In this document: in pieces, positions 23,901 through 35,741 of the stretch | How the letters are laid out: every line of letters begins with the position of its first letter | Position numbering within the stretch: position 1 is the stretch's first letter | NCBI RefSeq assembly: GCF_022539315.1 | Contig: NC_066317.1 | Coordinates: forward strand, 29,520,048-29,584,047 | Direction: 5' to 3' | DNA length: 64,000 nucleotides | DNA from: Serinus canaria | Lineage: Eukaryota; Chordata; Aves; Passeriformes; Fringillidae | The notes under the pieces: generated by a model | Told to the model about the DNA's origin: nothing | Seen by the model: only the letters and a program-made list of their open reading frames with translations | The model's database searches: none | Made by a program: the position numbers and the translations under genes

Positions 23901-26900
23901 ACATGTGTGTTTTGTATAAAGTAGTCTGCAAAAGACTTGGTTCTTGTGTTGAGTCTGGACCATTAGATGAGAGCACTGAGAAAACACTGTAAGTATCTAA
24001 ACAGTTCAATGCCAGGGTAATTTTTGCTTACATTTATCTACAGGAATGATGTATAAGGAAGAATTAGATGACATGTAAGTAACTTAAGTTTAAGGTCATC
24101 TGTGAGATAATTATGATGCTGAAAATTTATTTGAAAGTCTGTGTTCTACCATCTTCACTTATATATGTTGCAATTTTTAAAAATCAGAATTCAACTACTA
24201 GAAGAGGAAAGTTGTTCTATTATAAAATTGGGGGGGGTATTTTTTTTTATTTGGTTGGGGTTTTTCCCTCACCTGTTCTAATTTTGATGAATTGGAAAAG
24301 TGATTGCACTACACTGTTAAAATAGTGTTACCATTCTTCTCTTCCTAATACTGCTACTTAGCATTTGTTCTTCAAGTCTCTTGAGTTGTATGATGGCTGT
24401 GGTGAGCTTTTTCCTTTGGATGAGTTCATAGCAGACTTACTTTAGGCTTGACTGTGATGCCTTTTTTTTGCAATGCATGACTAAAATGTAAACAAGCTTT
24501 TCCTTCTTGCTTACATTCTTTCTTCTCCTTGGGTTTGGATTTGGCATGGCCAAAAGGTCTTAGAGGAAAAAGAACCTCTGAACACAAAGCCTTATACATT
24601 GTGTCAACTTCAGCAGTGGTGTGCCTAGTTTACATTAGTGGGACACCTCTAGAAGGTGATGCTTTCAGATGGCCAAAGTGATTTTGAATAATAAATGGCT
24701 AAGTATCTATGTCTGGTTTTGTACACACAGCATTTGACTAGTTGAATGTCTGTTTCCATATTTTTCTAGCTAGGAAAATTAGGGCCACACCTTTATAACC
24801 CATGTAATCCTAAACACAAAGATAAAAAGGGTACTAAACTCAAAATAGTGGTGTGAGGCTCTCCTTAAAAGAAGAATAAAGACAGTTGCAGGTTTTGTGC
24901 CTGACCTTATGTACCTGTCCAGTTTGCTTCTTTCATTACCTAAAGTTTGGTTCTCTCTGGAGAACAAAAGTTTTGTACTTCTCTGGAAAAGAATCAAAGG
25001 AACAATTAAAGTTAGATTAAGAGTGATTATTCACAGCTGTGGGCAAATCCTGAATGCAGACTAATAAAAAAAATGAAGAAAGTATGTGTTGAGATTTTTA
25101 TCTCCTCAGTTATAATTACAAATGCTGTAGGGAAAATTTTTTAAAGTGGATTTAAATTAATAGTGTTCTAAAGCTTTTTAGCACTTGATTGTGCCATACA
25201 ATCACAGTTAATGTGAACTGGTATTTAGCAGAGTTCTCAAATACCAGGTTTGCTTTTTACAGCTGTCTACCTAATGGCTGTCTACTTAATGGTAATGCTG
25301 TCTTGTTTTCTTTGAATAACACTTTTTTTTTCCTTTTGATGGCCTCTGTTCATTCTGGTTTGTGAGGATTTGGGCCTGTAAAGACCATACAGAGCCCTGA
25401 TTTGAATCAAACGTGCAAGGCTGACTTTTGAAAGATATACATCTTTCATATTGATTAGAAACCCCTTTTTGATGTTGGCATTGTTGTGATGCTGAAATAT
25501 AGCCGTAGGGAGTCTAAAAGTACAATTTATTTTCCCTTTCTAATCTAAAGAAGTTGTTTCTGTTCCAGTTCAATATATATTCTGTGTCGAAAGAAATAGC
25601 TACAGGTAAAGACGATTTGCTAGATGTGACAGAGTCCTTCCTTCTCATGGAAGTGTTGAATGATGCTGATACTGCTGATGGATGTATGGGTTGTGGTTTT
25701 TCTTTGGGGTTTGGGGGTTTTGTCTGGGGTTATTTTTTGATAACTAGCAGTGATTTGAGAAAAGTCTGAATGTGTTTCTTGGAAGCAACTTACTATAAAC
25801 ATGAGTGTACAAAGATGATGTAGGGACTATAATTCTTTCTGGTAAGTAATTTCTCTTACAGGAACTTAATTTTTTGGCCAGTTAATTTTTGACGATGTGT
25901 ACAGGTTGGGTTTTGCTGTTATTTTTCTTTTTAAAACGTATAGCTGTTCTAAGGTGAGTAAATGAGAAAGGGCTGCTTTGGTTAAAAATCTCAAGGCATT
26001 CTGGCTTTTTTTTCATTTTTCTTTTTTTTTTTTTTTTTTTGTCTTCTTTTTTTTTTTTTTTTTTTGTGGTATGTGTTTCTGTATTTCCTTTCACACATTA
26101 CAGAGTACTTGGTTTTTACAGTACTTTATATGGTAGTGGTACACAGCAGTCCTGAGCAGATAGCAGTGCAACAACTAACCACTTGGTGTCACCTGAATAT
26201 TTTGAAAATGATGGTTTTTAGAAAACACAGAAAACTGTGCTGTCAGGGAAAGACTAAAAATCTATATTTTAATGTTACTAGATAAATCACCAATACATCA
26301 AGGGAGTGAAAACACTCAGGCTTAGGTAAAAGTGTGAAAATCACGTCTGGCTGTCCATTTATGAGAAAGGGAGCAGAGCTACATGTTGAAATTTCAGAAG
26401 GTGAATGTTGTCAGGGGGAGAAGTAGGGAGATAGGGAGAGGAATAGGGAAACACCTGAATGTCCTGCAGAAGAATTAATACTTCTACCATTACCTATTTC
26501 TAGTCCTTAAGATAACACTCTCTGTAGCAAAGGCTGAGTCTTGGGAAATCCCCTCCTGAGTTTTACTTAAGGGTGATGGGGAAAATGGGAGAAGTTTGAG
26601 CCAGGTTTTAAATGGGTATTTCACTACAGGATGTTCTTTGTGCTTTTACACATGCTATTTCATGCTACATCTCCCTGAGACACAATTTATGAAATTATTT
26701 TTCTAGGTAGAAGAGAATATTTTAAAGTATTTATAAGAAAAATATACTGATAAATCTTCAAGGAAAAGCCTTTAATAACTAACTATAGCACATAAATAAT
26801 AGTTTTCTTCCAGTTCCCCTCATAAGTTTTATGGTAAATGGTACTTAAATAGGTGGAGCAGGCATTGTATCTTACTACCATGAATTCACTTGTTTAAACG

Positions 26901-28826
26901 TATTAAATACTGCATGCAGTAGCAAGTTACAGGTCATGGATAAAAGTTTTATAAGCTGGTTCAAGAGTCTGTATTTAGCATCTGTATCTCAGAGCAAATG
27001 TATCTCCAGATTGCTCTTCTAGATTTTGGACATCAAACCTAAAGGTCAAGTGAGATGGTTTTCATGTTTTGTTGTAGGAATTTTCTTTACTTAAACATTG
27101 CCTTGGTTTACTTTATCAAAGTTAATTATATTGCTCTTGGAACAATCAACAGCCACAAATTGTAGGATGTTTGAAAAAACTACAGAAGTTACTGGCTTTG
27201 TTTAGCAAATACAGATTATAAGTGGTAATTTGTGATTTGGAGGTTTCTAGTGATCTTTAGAAAGGTTCAGAATGCAGTACAAGAAGTTTTTTAACAATAT
27301 GAAATGAGAAGTCTTAAATATTTATCAGGTGACATACACGTAATGGTTTTTCTTACAGCCCCCGAGCAAGCATATATAACGTTGCTGTCCCTGAATGCAG
27401 CATGGTGGGATAGTAAAGGTAAGCCTCTCAGGATTGTTCATTGTGGCTTTTCACTCTCTGAGAGTCAATGTCTTGGCTGCACTGTTTGTTAGAGAAGTTG
27501 TACTTTCCTCACAGACACAGCTCTAAGGTGCCTTGTAGAGATTCTCTGTTGGTCTTTCTAAAGGAGACCATATTTCTACTGCCCTCTACCTGCTGATGGA
27601 TCACACAGTCTGATGTTCTTCTCCAGCTCAAAGAAGGTTATGGCTTTTATTTCTAAAATGTCTCTGAGTTATTTTTTCAGTCATTTCTTAATTATTTACC
27701 TTTCCAGCTTGGGTTTAAATTTATGTACAAAAGTGGTGCACAGTTTCATGTAAAAGAGACTATTGTCTCCTCTGCCTTTGTTTTGAACATGCTATTGTGG
27801 ATGAATTGAAGTGTGTATATCTGTCACTTCTGAGACCTCCTTTTTTTTTGGAGTGGTGCTTACAAGGCAGTTTAAAAATGACATTAAAACTGTGTTTACT
27901 CTGTGTTAACTTTACTGCTGGAAGCTTCTAATCTTCTAATCCCAGGCACACAGAACATTTCCCAAAGGTTCAGTTATTTTTCAGCTGCTGGGAAACAGGG
28001 AACACAGATTTTGTAAATCTTGGTCTATGTAAGAGAACTTGGAAAAGAGTAAGTTAGGTACAACAATGTTGGACTGACTTTATCTGTGAAATAACTTGTT
28101 TGCCTTCGGTAGAGTCAGTCACTTCAAAACAGGATATAATTAACATGTTTTCTTCTAGTCCACTGATGATCACAGTGAAGTTGGATTTTGTCTATGCAAA
28201 GTAGATCAGGCAGAACTTGGTGCTTAGTTGAGTGTAGACTCTGATGTAAGGTGGCAAATATGCAATATGAATGACTGCTGCTATGATATGTATAAGATAT
28301 GTAGCTAATATAGCTCAGAACAATGACTTAATCTGCACTTGAGGGTTGTCTGCATTAATATTTTGCATTCAGTGAAGGTGAAACAAAGGGTTATTATTCT
28401 GAAGTTTAGTTAAGTGTGTGTGTATATATGATGAGAAAATGCATTCAATACTGAAGAATGGGGTCTCTTATAACTAAAAGGCTCTTGGAAAAAAAACCCT
28501 TTGAGCAGTTGACTAACAGTTTCTTAATTACTTTGAGTTAGTGCTGCTGAGGAAAGGGAAGAGCACTGGTATAAGACTGTGAATGCTTTAATTATACCAT
28601 TATCTTAACTGTTAAGTCCGTCTTGAAATGGATAATGCAGTATGTTTGCTGAAATCAAATCTCTTTCCTCCCCCTCTCTTTCCACAGCCAACTGTACACC
28701 CTACTTGGTTTGAATATCCCTGAAGAAGAGGAGTTTGGAATTTATTGCTTTGGATCTTGTAATGAAAAGAAAAAGAACACCCCACTGATACATAATTACT
28801 GGAAATTCACATTCCATGTTTATTGA
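17769..28826 (+). CDS. RBM46: RNA-binding protein 46 (germ-cell RRM/dsRBD protein), multi-exon
   Basis: RBM46 is a cytoplasmic germ-cell RNA-binding protein that binds AU-rich 3'UTR motifs, works with the YTHDC2/MEIOC complex, and is needed for meiotic entry in mice. Firm coding exons are 17769-17919, 21395-21862 and 23031-23813, giving residues 1-467. The order is a short N-terminus with [23 protein letters not shown]1 (RNP2 VFVGKI 63-68, RNP1 RGYAFVMY 101-108); RRM2 (LFIGAI 143-148, RGFAFVEY 184-191); RRM3 (LYVRNL 238-243, RDYAFVHF 271-278); and a DND1-type dsRBD at about 369-467. All junctions are split after the first base of a codon and keep frame. By memory this is collinear with human RBM46 up to residue 467, without indels. 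The C-terminal tail is uncertain: candidate exons are 24044-24074, 27359-27418 and 28688 onward. The end given (28826) assumes the 24044-24074 to 28688 join and a 523-residue protein; another combination stops at 28713 with 495 residues. Paralogues A1CF and RBM47 are ruled out by the [11 protein letters not shown] linker and tail of the dsRBD. Confidence 0.93.
17920..21394 (+). other. RBM46 intron after the first coding exon
   Basis: Donor GTAAGT at 17920 and acceptor TTTTAAG at 21394. It contains T runs (for example 18314-18329 and 18876-18887) and an (AAAT)n stretch near 21081-21119. No additional coding exon is needed, because the flanking exons join in frame (G|GT makes Gly51). Confidence 0.85.
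21081..21119. repeat. (AAAT)n tetranucleotide stretch
   Basis: An imperfect AAAT/TAAA microsatellite within an RBM46 intron, interrupted by GATAAATG. Confidence 0.85.
21395..21862 (+). CDS. RBM46: RBM46 exon encoding RRM1 and RRM2
   Basis: 468 bases, starting with the last two bases of Gly51 (W52 E53 G54 P55 follow) and ending with the first base of Gly207 at a GTAAAT donor (21863). It encodes all of RRM1 and RRM2, with RNP motifs [14 protein letters not shown] and [14 protein letters not shown]. The aromatic positions of both RNP1 motifs are intact. No frameshift or stop is present. Confidence 0.96.
21863..23030 (+). other. RBM46 intron between the RRM2 and RRM3 exons
   Basis: Donor GTAAAT and acceptor TTTATTGTAG at 23030. 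The middle part, about 22370-22500, is strongly AT-rich with TATATA runs. The 116-codon ORF at 22620-22970 inside the intron has no similarity I recognise. Confidence 0.85.
23031..23813 (+). CDS. RBM46: RBM46 exon encoding RRM3 and the dsRBD
   Basis: 783 bases from the last two bases of Gly207 ([17 protein letters not shown] follows) to the first base of codon 468 at a GTAAGC donor (23814). It encodes RRM3 ([14 protein letters not shown]), a Ser/Asn-rich linker ([23 protein letters not shown]), and the DND1-type dsRBD starting [19 protein letters not shown] and ending AAQFTLLHL. Reading through the donor would give only GKHKHF before a stop. Confidence 0.96.
24044..24074 (+). CDS. RBM46: Candidate 31-bp RBM46 microexon
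   Basis: It is bounded by a good acceptor (TTATCTACAG ending 24043) and a GTAAGT donor at 24075. Joined to the dsRBD exon it reads [10 protein letters not shown] plus two bases. Spliced directly to 28688 the frame stays open for 45 more codons. Spliced to 27359 it runs into TAG TAA within that exon. It could instead be a chance pair of splice-like signals. No homologue of MMYKEELDD is known to me. Confidence 0.4.
26006..26065. repeat. Long oligo(T) tract in RBM46 intron
   Basis: About 60 bases of nearly pure T broken by CA, C and GTCTTC. It may be the poly(A) tail of an antisense retrocopy or a plain simple repeat. No recognisable retro-element body flanks it. Confidence 0.9.
27359..27418 (+). 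CDS. RBM46: Candidate 60-bp RBM46 exon
   Basis: It has a strong acceptor (GGTTTTTCTTACAG ending 27358) and a strong donor (AAAG|GTAAGC). Its length is a multiple of three. Joined to the dsRBD exon it reads [20 protein letters not shown] in frame, then passes to 28688 to give ANCTPYLV and a stop at 28711-28713, for a protein of 495 residues. Preceded instead by the 31-bp candidate, it is read in another frame and ends at TAG. Confidence 0.5.
28688..28826 (+). CDS. RBM46: Candidate RBM46 terminal exon, coding part
   Basis: It starts after an excellent polypyrimidine tract and CCACAG (28687). Two frames are relevant. After the 27359-27418 exon, or directly after the dsRBD exon, it reads ANCTPYLV and stops at 28711-28713. 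After the 24044-24074 exon it reads [17 protein letters not shown] and on to FTFHVY, with TGA at 28824-28826 (45 codons, protein of 523 residues). An AT-rich, AATAAA-bearing 3'UTR follows, as expected for a last exon. Confidence 0.55.
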
Positions 28827-30260
28827 TGAATAATTCTTCAAAGCGTGTGTATTAAGCATTTCAATTTAAAGATTAGTGAAATTGAATGTTAAATTGTTTT
28901 GGTTAGTTTGATTAAATTTGGGTTTTGAAATATAATTTGTTTAAAAGATTTTTATTACCTGTAATAGCCTATACAGCAGTAATTTATATTTAGTGTTGAA
29001 ACAATTTGCCACAATTCCTATTCTTGTATATTCACAGAGAATTTTTTCAGCTTCTATTGTATGTAATAAATCTTAAACAAATGTTAAAAAATCCCACCAA
29101 CAAAACAATGAACACCATTCTAGCAATCATAAACATGTATAATATGAGACTTAAATACCATCTGCAAGTTTGCTTCCGTTAACTTGATGCAAAATTTTAT
29201 AGGAAGAACATATCCAATAAAATCTTTGCTTCTGATCTAGCAGTACATGAGTGGAAGAATGGTACATTGAAGGACTTTACATGAATGTACCATCAGGCTA
29301 CATTGTTGTAGTCATAACACTGAGGTTCAATACCTTAGTTAATTCTTGGAGACAAAAACAGGCAAAAAAAAAATCTTGACAGATACAGATTACATGTGCT
29401 TTTATGTACAGCTCACTAGGTTGTGTTTCCTGTTGTTAGCACCTCCCTGTTGGGACAAATGTGTGCTTTCATATTCATAAAGGCCTTACTTTTATCCAGG
29501 CTGTCCCTTGAAACCAGCACCTGTGCTTGCCTGTGGTAGCCATGTGGAACAGCAGCTTGCTCACTTTCTAATCAGGCCGTGTTCTTCTTAAAAAACATTG
29601 TTTAGCATTAAACTGAAAATAGTTTTTGATTTTTAAAATCAGATATATGTAATTCATTTTGAGTGAGCCATCTTTATTTTTATTGTGACTCTTTGGCATT
29701 TCTCAGTCAAGTGCTTTATTTATTGAATGACAAAATAAACCAACCTTTTTTTAACCTTCTTAACAATCTGAAACTAATACTGTAGACCATTCTTATTTTT
29801 GGAATTTTATACATAGTTTCAGTTCATTGACAAGGAATGGACCAGGTGGTTAAAATGTCTAAGGGCCTCACCTATGCAAGTATTGTTTGTAAGCTGTTGT
29901 ATCTGAAAATTGTTTGTCAGAAAGGAATATTATGTAGACAGAAAACAATGCAATGGAAAGATTTCAAGTTGAATAATTTTTCTTAAAAGCAATCAACTGT
30001 TGTGGTCCACTGTGTATTTTGGTTCAGTGTATTTCATCACCATATTAAATTGTCCTTTTTGCTGTTAATTTAGGTGCAGTTACAGCAGTTTCATTTTATT
30101 TGCATTTGATATTAGCTACATAATAATTCTTTTTCATGTTACAATTTCTAATGTTGAAATAATGTGTTGGACTTCTGTACGCGAATTAACATTTATATTA
30201 AATTTATGCTGTTCATACTTGGTGTGTGTAAAAGAAAAATAAATTATTATTTTAGCCATG
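28827..30260 (+). other. RBM46 3'UTR (probable)
   Basis: AT-rich sequence directly after the terminal coding exon with no ORF of note. AATAAA hexamers at 29065-29070, 29216-29221, 29734-29739 and 30238-30243 could give 3'UTRs of about 0.25 to 1.4 kb. AU-rich stretches are common, which would allow post-transcriptional control, but no specific element is certain. Confidence 0.6.
29065..29070 (+). promoter_or_regulatory. RBM46 candidate proximal polyadenylation signal
   Basis: The first canonical AATAAA after the terminal exon stop codons. The next one, at 29216-29221, is followed by T-rich and TG-containing sequence and is an equally good candidate. Confidence 0.5.
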
Positions 30261-31893
30261 GTGCTTTCACAAACTTACTTTGCAGGATTCACTTTGCTTT
30301 CTGTAATAACCTTTGGCCAGAGCTCCAGTGCTTTGCTGAACAAAAGGAATGGTGATTAAGGGGCCGAGTGAAGACTTAAAAAAGAAAAGTAATTCTTGGA
30401 AAGCAAGTTAGTTAATTACCTTTTATCGCATGTGAAAGTTGTTAAAAGGTTAGGATTTCCTAAAAAACTCATGAGGAAAGGCAACAGGGAACTTGTTTAA
30501 TCCGTGTTTAAAGCAGGCAGTTCCTAAGGCCAAGACAAAAATCAGTTTGGGATAGAATAATACAGTATAAGGCTGATAAGACACAGAGTTGGTCATTTAA
30601 AAGTATTTTCCTGGCAGTCTGAGAATTCTAGTCTACAGACTGCTGAAATAAGCTTCATTTAATATTTCAAGTGTCTTGATAAAGACTTAGGTTTTTGCAT
30701 TTCTGATGGAAATCTGAACCCAGCAAACTGAGGTAAAATTGGTTTTGTTAGCTAATTAAGGGAGCTGTAGACCAAGGTGCACAAAGATTGCATAATATTA
30801 GAGTGAATACCAGAAGAAGAGATACAAACAAAAGTATCTCCTCAGTGGACAAAAGGAGGTATGCCCAGTACTGTAGAAAGCCTGGGGATTGCATTTTTGA
30901 GGTGTGTAACATCCTTCTTGATCAGATTTCCAACTGAGGCAAGAAAAACCCCCAGTTTTGCTACAAACTAGCAAATCCCATTTTTATTAACATGAACATT
31001 TATCTTGGCAACTGTTTTAATATTGCCAACATGTGTGACAGTACTAAACCATTATCAAGCATGTGAGTGTAATGAGTACTAGGTTGATGCCAGCCAACTA
31101 CAACCCTCCGGCAGAATTTGTCTTTGTTCTACAGCTGAGAACAGCGGTGTAAGAAATGAGCAGCTGAAGCAGCAGTAGCACAGAGTTGCTGTAATTCAGG
31201 CTTTTTGAAGTTTATATAGAACACATCATTAGAAGTCTCTAAACAGTGTGCAAAATTGCAAGCATATTTTTCATGCGTTATAAAAATCTCACTGGAGCTT
31301 ATTAACCTTTGGAAAATAAACCACCATGTATTTCTTCTAAAAAAGTTGTGACAGAACACAGTGTTGCCTTTTTTTTTTTTTGCATACTTTTGTGTAATGT
31401 AAAAAGTACATTGGTGTATGACCCTGTTCTGTAACTGGTGTAGAAACTAAAAGCCCCTCTGAAAGTAGAGGTCATTGACTTTGGTGAAGCAAAGTTCTGT
31501 TACTTTGAGCTACATCCACTGCATCAAAAACTTGCCCTAAATAAGAAAAGGAGGTCATTATTCTTACAATTACCATTTTCATCTATTTGCCTTTTTTTCC
31601 CTCATCCCTCTAATATTATTACTACGTTGCTTGGGGTGGGGAACCAAAGTTCGTGTCCTATATAATAATGAATAAGAGTTAGTAAATGAATAGAAATTAA
31701 AAAATATTAAATATGAAACAGCATTAAAGAGCAAGTCACCTGGAAGATACTGGGTTAATGCACACTTTTGAGGTAAAAGCCATCCCCAAGAAGTCAGTTG
31801 TTCTAAGTCCTCTCAACAAATTTCTCGACAGCAGTTGGCATGTATGACAAAGAATGATCAGTTTATCATCTCTTCACACTGTTTAGTGTCCAG

Positions 31894-31935
31894 CTTGGAC
31901 CAGAAGAAAGAAAACTTGGACCAGAAGAAAAAAAA
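31894..31935. repeat. Short tandem duplication, 21-bp period
   Basis: Two copies of CTTGGACCAGAAGAAAGAAA, the second slightly changed at its A-rich end. Confidence 0.85.
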
Positions 31936-34888
31936 TAAAAGATCCAGCAGTCCTAAATACAGCTTTCCTGCATTTAGAGTCTGGACAGCCCCAAACAGCC
32001 AGGCAAAGGGAAGGCTTAAAGCACTCATTGAGAGCTCTTTTCTCTACCAGCCACTTGTTCACCATACTAACAAGGAGCCCCCCTCATGTCTAGAAATTGT
32101 TCCGAGCTGTCTATGGCTAAACTCAGAGAGACAGAAGGAGTAAAATGGCTTAATCAAAGGCTGCATCAGTAACCCTTACCCTCCTCAGGAGCCAGGCCCA
32201 TGCAGCCATGAAAGGAGTGGTCAAGCCGCCAGGAGGGCACCTGCTATCAGGAATGACCCAGACAGGACAGGCCTTTTCCAAAAATATGGGTGCTGCACAA
32301 CTACTATGGAGAAGCATTTAACAATGCAACTGTCAAACAAGGTTGAACTTTTAGAATTCTAGAATATGAATAGCTGTTCATGGGAATGGAAAGAAAATCT
32401 TAGGTACTGCTTGAAGGTGGGTGAAATTTCAAGAATTACAAGAACACAAATATCTTCTATAAGATCCCACTTCAGGCTTTGAGCATTTTTTTTCTACACT
32501 GCCAGGGGCTGTGGCTGCTATCAGCTTAAAGCTTCCTGCAGAGGGAAGTATTCGCTAGTATATGAAAACAAAATTCATGCAAATACTGGTCCCTGCAGTG
32601 GCCAGGCCTTTCTGTCTCTGCTCTACAGATTTGACAGGAAGGGAGGAGAAAAACAATTCTTCCCATTTCCCAATACACATTATTTGCAGCACATTCCTAG
32701 GGAAGACGAGTAGGAGGTTGGATTCTGACGCTCTGTTGTTTGTAGGTACCTAATTTAACATTGGCAACTTCAGCATAATTAAGGAAGAATAGCATCTCTC
32801 GGGAAAGTGTATCTGGGCTGAGGGCAGGAAGCTACCACAATCAATCTTCGAGGAATTAAATAGTTCTGACTGAGGAGGAGATGCTTCAGAAACTTCAATA
32901 GTGAAGAAGAGGGTTGGGTGCAAGCAAAAGACAGCAAACCCTCTCAGGATCTCTACAGGATGACAACAGATTTGGAGGACCATACAAAAAGGTCTAAGGG
33001 CCAAATTCCAGGTACCTCTTGAAGAAAATGGAAGGTCATATCCTTAATGGAATCCAAAATATTTGGTTTTTATTGTGCTGTTTTTATGACAGAGATAGAG
33101 GTGGATCAGAAAATGTTTAACAGCTGGTTTGTAGCACTAGCTTTGTAAGGAGGGGTGGTGGGCAGCTTTCAAAGTCTTAGGGTGAAAACAATGATCATAG
33201 GAGCACTGATGAAAGGGTTTATTTCTTTAAAGTAGACAAAAATGTAACAAAGGCAACCCCCACATCCTGAAAAAGCTCACCCTGGCTATCTAAAGCAATG
33301 TTCATGAGAGAAAACTACCTGAGCATTCTTTAAGGCATCATCTATTTTGATGAAACTTTCACTACATGTTTTTCCTTAAAAAATCTGTACAGTTTTCAGC
33401 GACCATGAAATCATACTTATTTTATCCATTCATTGTAGTCAAGAATTTAAGCTATGGAAGCAGTAGAGTAAGGCCAGAAGAAACAGTCACATCACCTAAT
33501 TTGTCCAGCACAACAAACACATCATCCCATTTTGCAGACAGCCTGGGAGCAAGCTCAGTAACAGCTGATGAAAGCACAGTTTCCAGAAAGGCATCAAAGT
33601 CCACAAGGAGTTGAATCTTGCTATATAAATTGGATCAGGGTGTCCTAACCTAAACAGGCACAGTACTTCACTGCAAAAATACTTGATTTCTCCAGCATTC
33701 AGAGGGTATTTCCCTAGCTCTTGATACCCACTCTGGCTTTGAGCTCAAGAAATTTTCTAAACTACCTCTTAGAGCTATGGGTACTAAGATGTACTTGAGA
33801 AAATTTCTGGTAATAGCAATCAGCTATATTTTCCTGCTTTTCTTTTCACCACTACATGTGGCACTTAAATATTAGATAAGTTACTAGTGAATAACTTAAC
33901 ACTATAGGGGGACTGCAGCAAGACATGGAGCAGATTGAGTTCAATCTGGTGAACCTGTGCAGCAGAGTTCACAAGCTGATCCTGGTAATAGCTGGGTGTT
34001 AGCAGAGCTTGCTCCCCTGGTTTTGGTTTCTCTCACCTGAAGGAGAGATGTGGCCTCCAATTTACAGGATCTCAGGGGCTGAGCTGCTGGTGGAAAAACT
34101 GGTCTCGGGTTTCTGAGAGGAATAGAGCCAGGTGCTCTCACTGGAGAGTTCAGGATAAATGTGGATACAGGCATTCACAGGACTATGTCTGGCTGCCTGA
34201 GAAAGTCATCTGGACAAAGAAGTGTATTAAAAAAATCTAGGAATATTAAATATTTTCATCCTTATGCAGAAGAGGAATTCTTTAAGAGCTTAGATATTGG
34301 CATTTATGTAAACAATTCTTATTTAGGCTCTTCTAATGCTAGGGGGTGAGGGAGGTATAGTGCATGCTGTGCCAGTTAGGGCAGGCATTTAGAGAACCCT
34401 CAAATGCCTCTGTACACTGCTGGCCAATTGGTTAGTGCTACAGTCTTAGGGAAGCTCAGCTTCCAGTTTTCTTCACCCATATTACAAACCCTGATAAAAT
34501 CAAGCAGGCATGGCTGCTTTTAGGGCTGGTGTAAGGCTAGCAGAAGATTTTTGCTGCAATAGAGAGTTTGCTGAATTTTGCTGTCCTACCCTAGAATTCT
34601 TTGCCAGAAAAGTATGTTGTTCCATTTCATGCTGAATTTGAGCTTGTTAAATCCATTTTAACTGCTTGATATACCACCATTTTGTAATGAAAAGAAGTCA
34701 CTCTCCTGTATGAGGTATGATTTCATTTTTTCTAAGCTATTCTTTAAGTTTTCAGGAGCCCACTGAGATAGGGAGATGCCAGACAATTCTGGATAGTGAA
34801 AGCCTTCAGTACAGAGGACAGCCTAATCAGACACCCCACAAGGTTGTAACAGCCTCATTATTTCATTATCACAAGTAATTTAAAACCC

Positions 34889-34906
34889 TTTTTTTTTTTT
34901 TTTTTT
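34889..34906. repeat. Poly(T) run
   Basis: About 18 consecutive T residues, following AAAACCC. Confidence 0.9.
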
Positions 34907-35613
34907 GCCAAACAGAGTGAAAAGATTTCTTTTTTATGTATTCACATCGTAGTGTACTGTTTGTCAAACAGGAATCAGAAGAGATAGGGGAGACATCTAA
35001 TAAAGGGAAAATATACGTCCTAGCAGCCTGAGGAGGACAACCAATGTAACTCAGGGAAACTTCATGTCAGTATGGTGTTAAAAACTTTATGAATGATTTT
35101 TGGGAAACATTTTTAAAATTCCACTTTAATTAAATTTTACTCATATTCTTGGGCAGTTTAACAGTTAATTGAGAAGAAATTAATTACTCTTGCATGAGAG
35201 GGAATTGCAGAGAATATGAGAAGAGTAGGGATAAAAATCTCAAGTACCACTAGGCATTTTTAATTGCATTACAAGGATAACTATTTCATAACATTTGAAA
35301 ACCTGTTGGATTATTAGGATTCATAATGCTAGGATAAAGCAGATGTTTGACTATAATTGAGAATATCCTACCCAAACAATCTAAGTCAGTGTAGATAAGA
35401 CTTGGATATATTACAGCTTCTGAAATTGAACTGTGATCAGCTTTTTCATCATATTGCACGTTTTCTCTTTTTGGCCTAATTACCAAGACAGTTCAGCAGG
35501 CTGAATCTCAAACTGCCTTTCTGAGCAGCTTTCTCTAAATTCTCCTCTCCTCATTGCTATTTATAATTCTGTGGGCCTTTCTTGGCATTTCTTTCCCCCT
35601 CAGATATTTTTCT

Positions 35614-35741
35614 GTGTCATAGATTCATTGACTACTTTGGGTCAGAAGGGACCTTTCAAAGGTCATTTAGTCCTGCCCTGCAATGAGCAGGAACATCTTC
35701 AATTAGATCAGGTCACTCTGCACCCCATCCAGCCTGACCTT
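35614..35741 (-). mobile_element. Short old CR1 LINE 3' fragment, antisense
   Basis: Read on the minus strand it shows the CR1 3' tail: AGGTCAGGCTGGATGGGGTG, then the 'GACCTGATCTAATTG' and 'CAGGACTAAATGACCTTTGAAAGG' region, ending near AATGAATCTATGAC. About 130 bp remain, diverged from the consensus. It is dead. Confidence 0.8.

Larger units (their letters stand above)
23814..28687 (+). other. RBM46 3' intron region with two candidate internal exons
   Basis: From the donor at 23814 to the acceptor at 28687. The candidates at 24044-24074 and 27359-27418 lie within. A C/T-poor, T-rich tract with long oligo(T) runs is at 26006-26065. I looked for an exon resembling the 66-residue human C-terminal tail and did not find one. 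Confidence 0.6.
30261..35613. other. Intergenic DNA downstream of RBM46, no gene seen
   Basis: No known protein, RNA gene or intact transposon was recognised. The contents are ordinary AT-rich sequence, a tandem duplication at 31894-31935, and a poly(T) run at 34889-34906. ORFs up to 102 codons (for example 31835-32143, which covers the tandem duplication) lack coding hallmarks. Confidence 0.6.
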
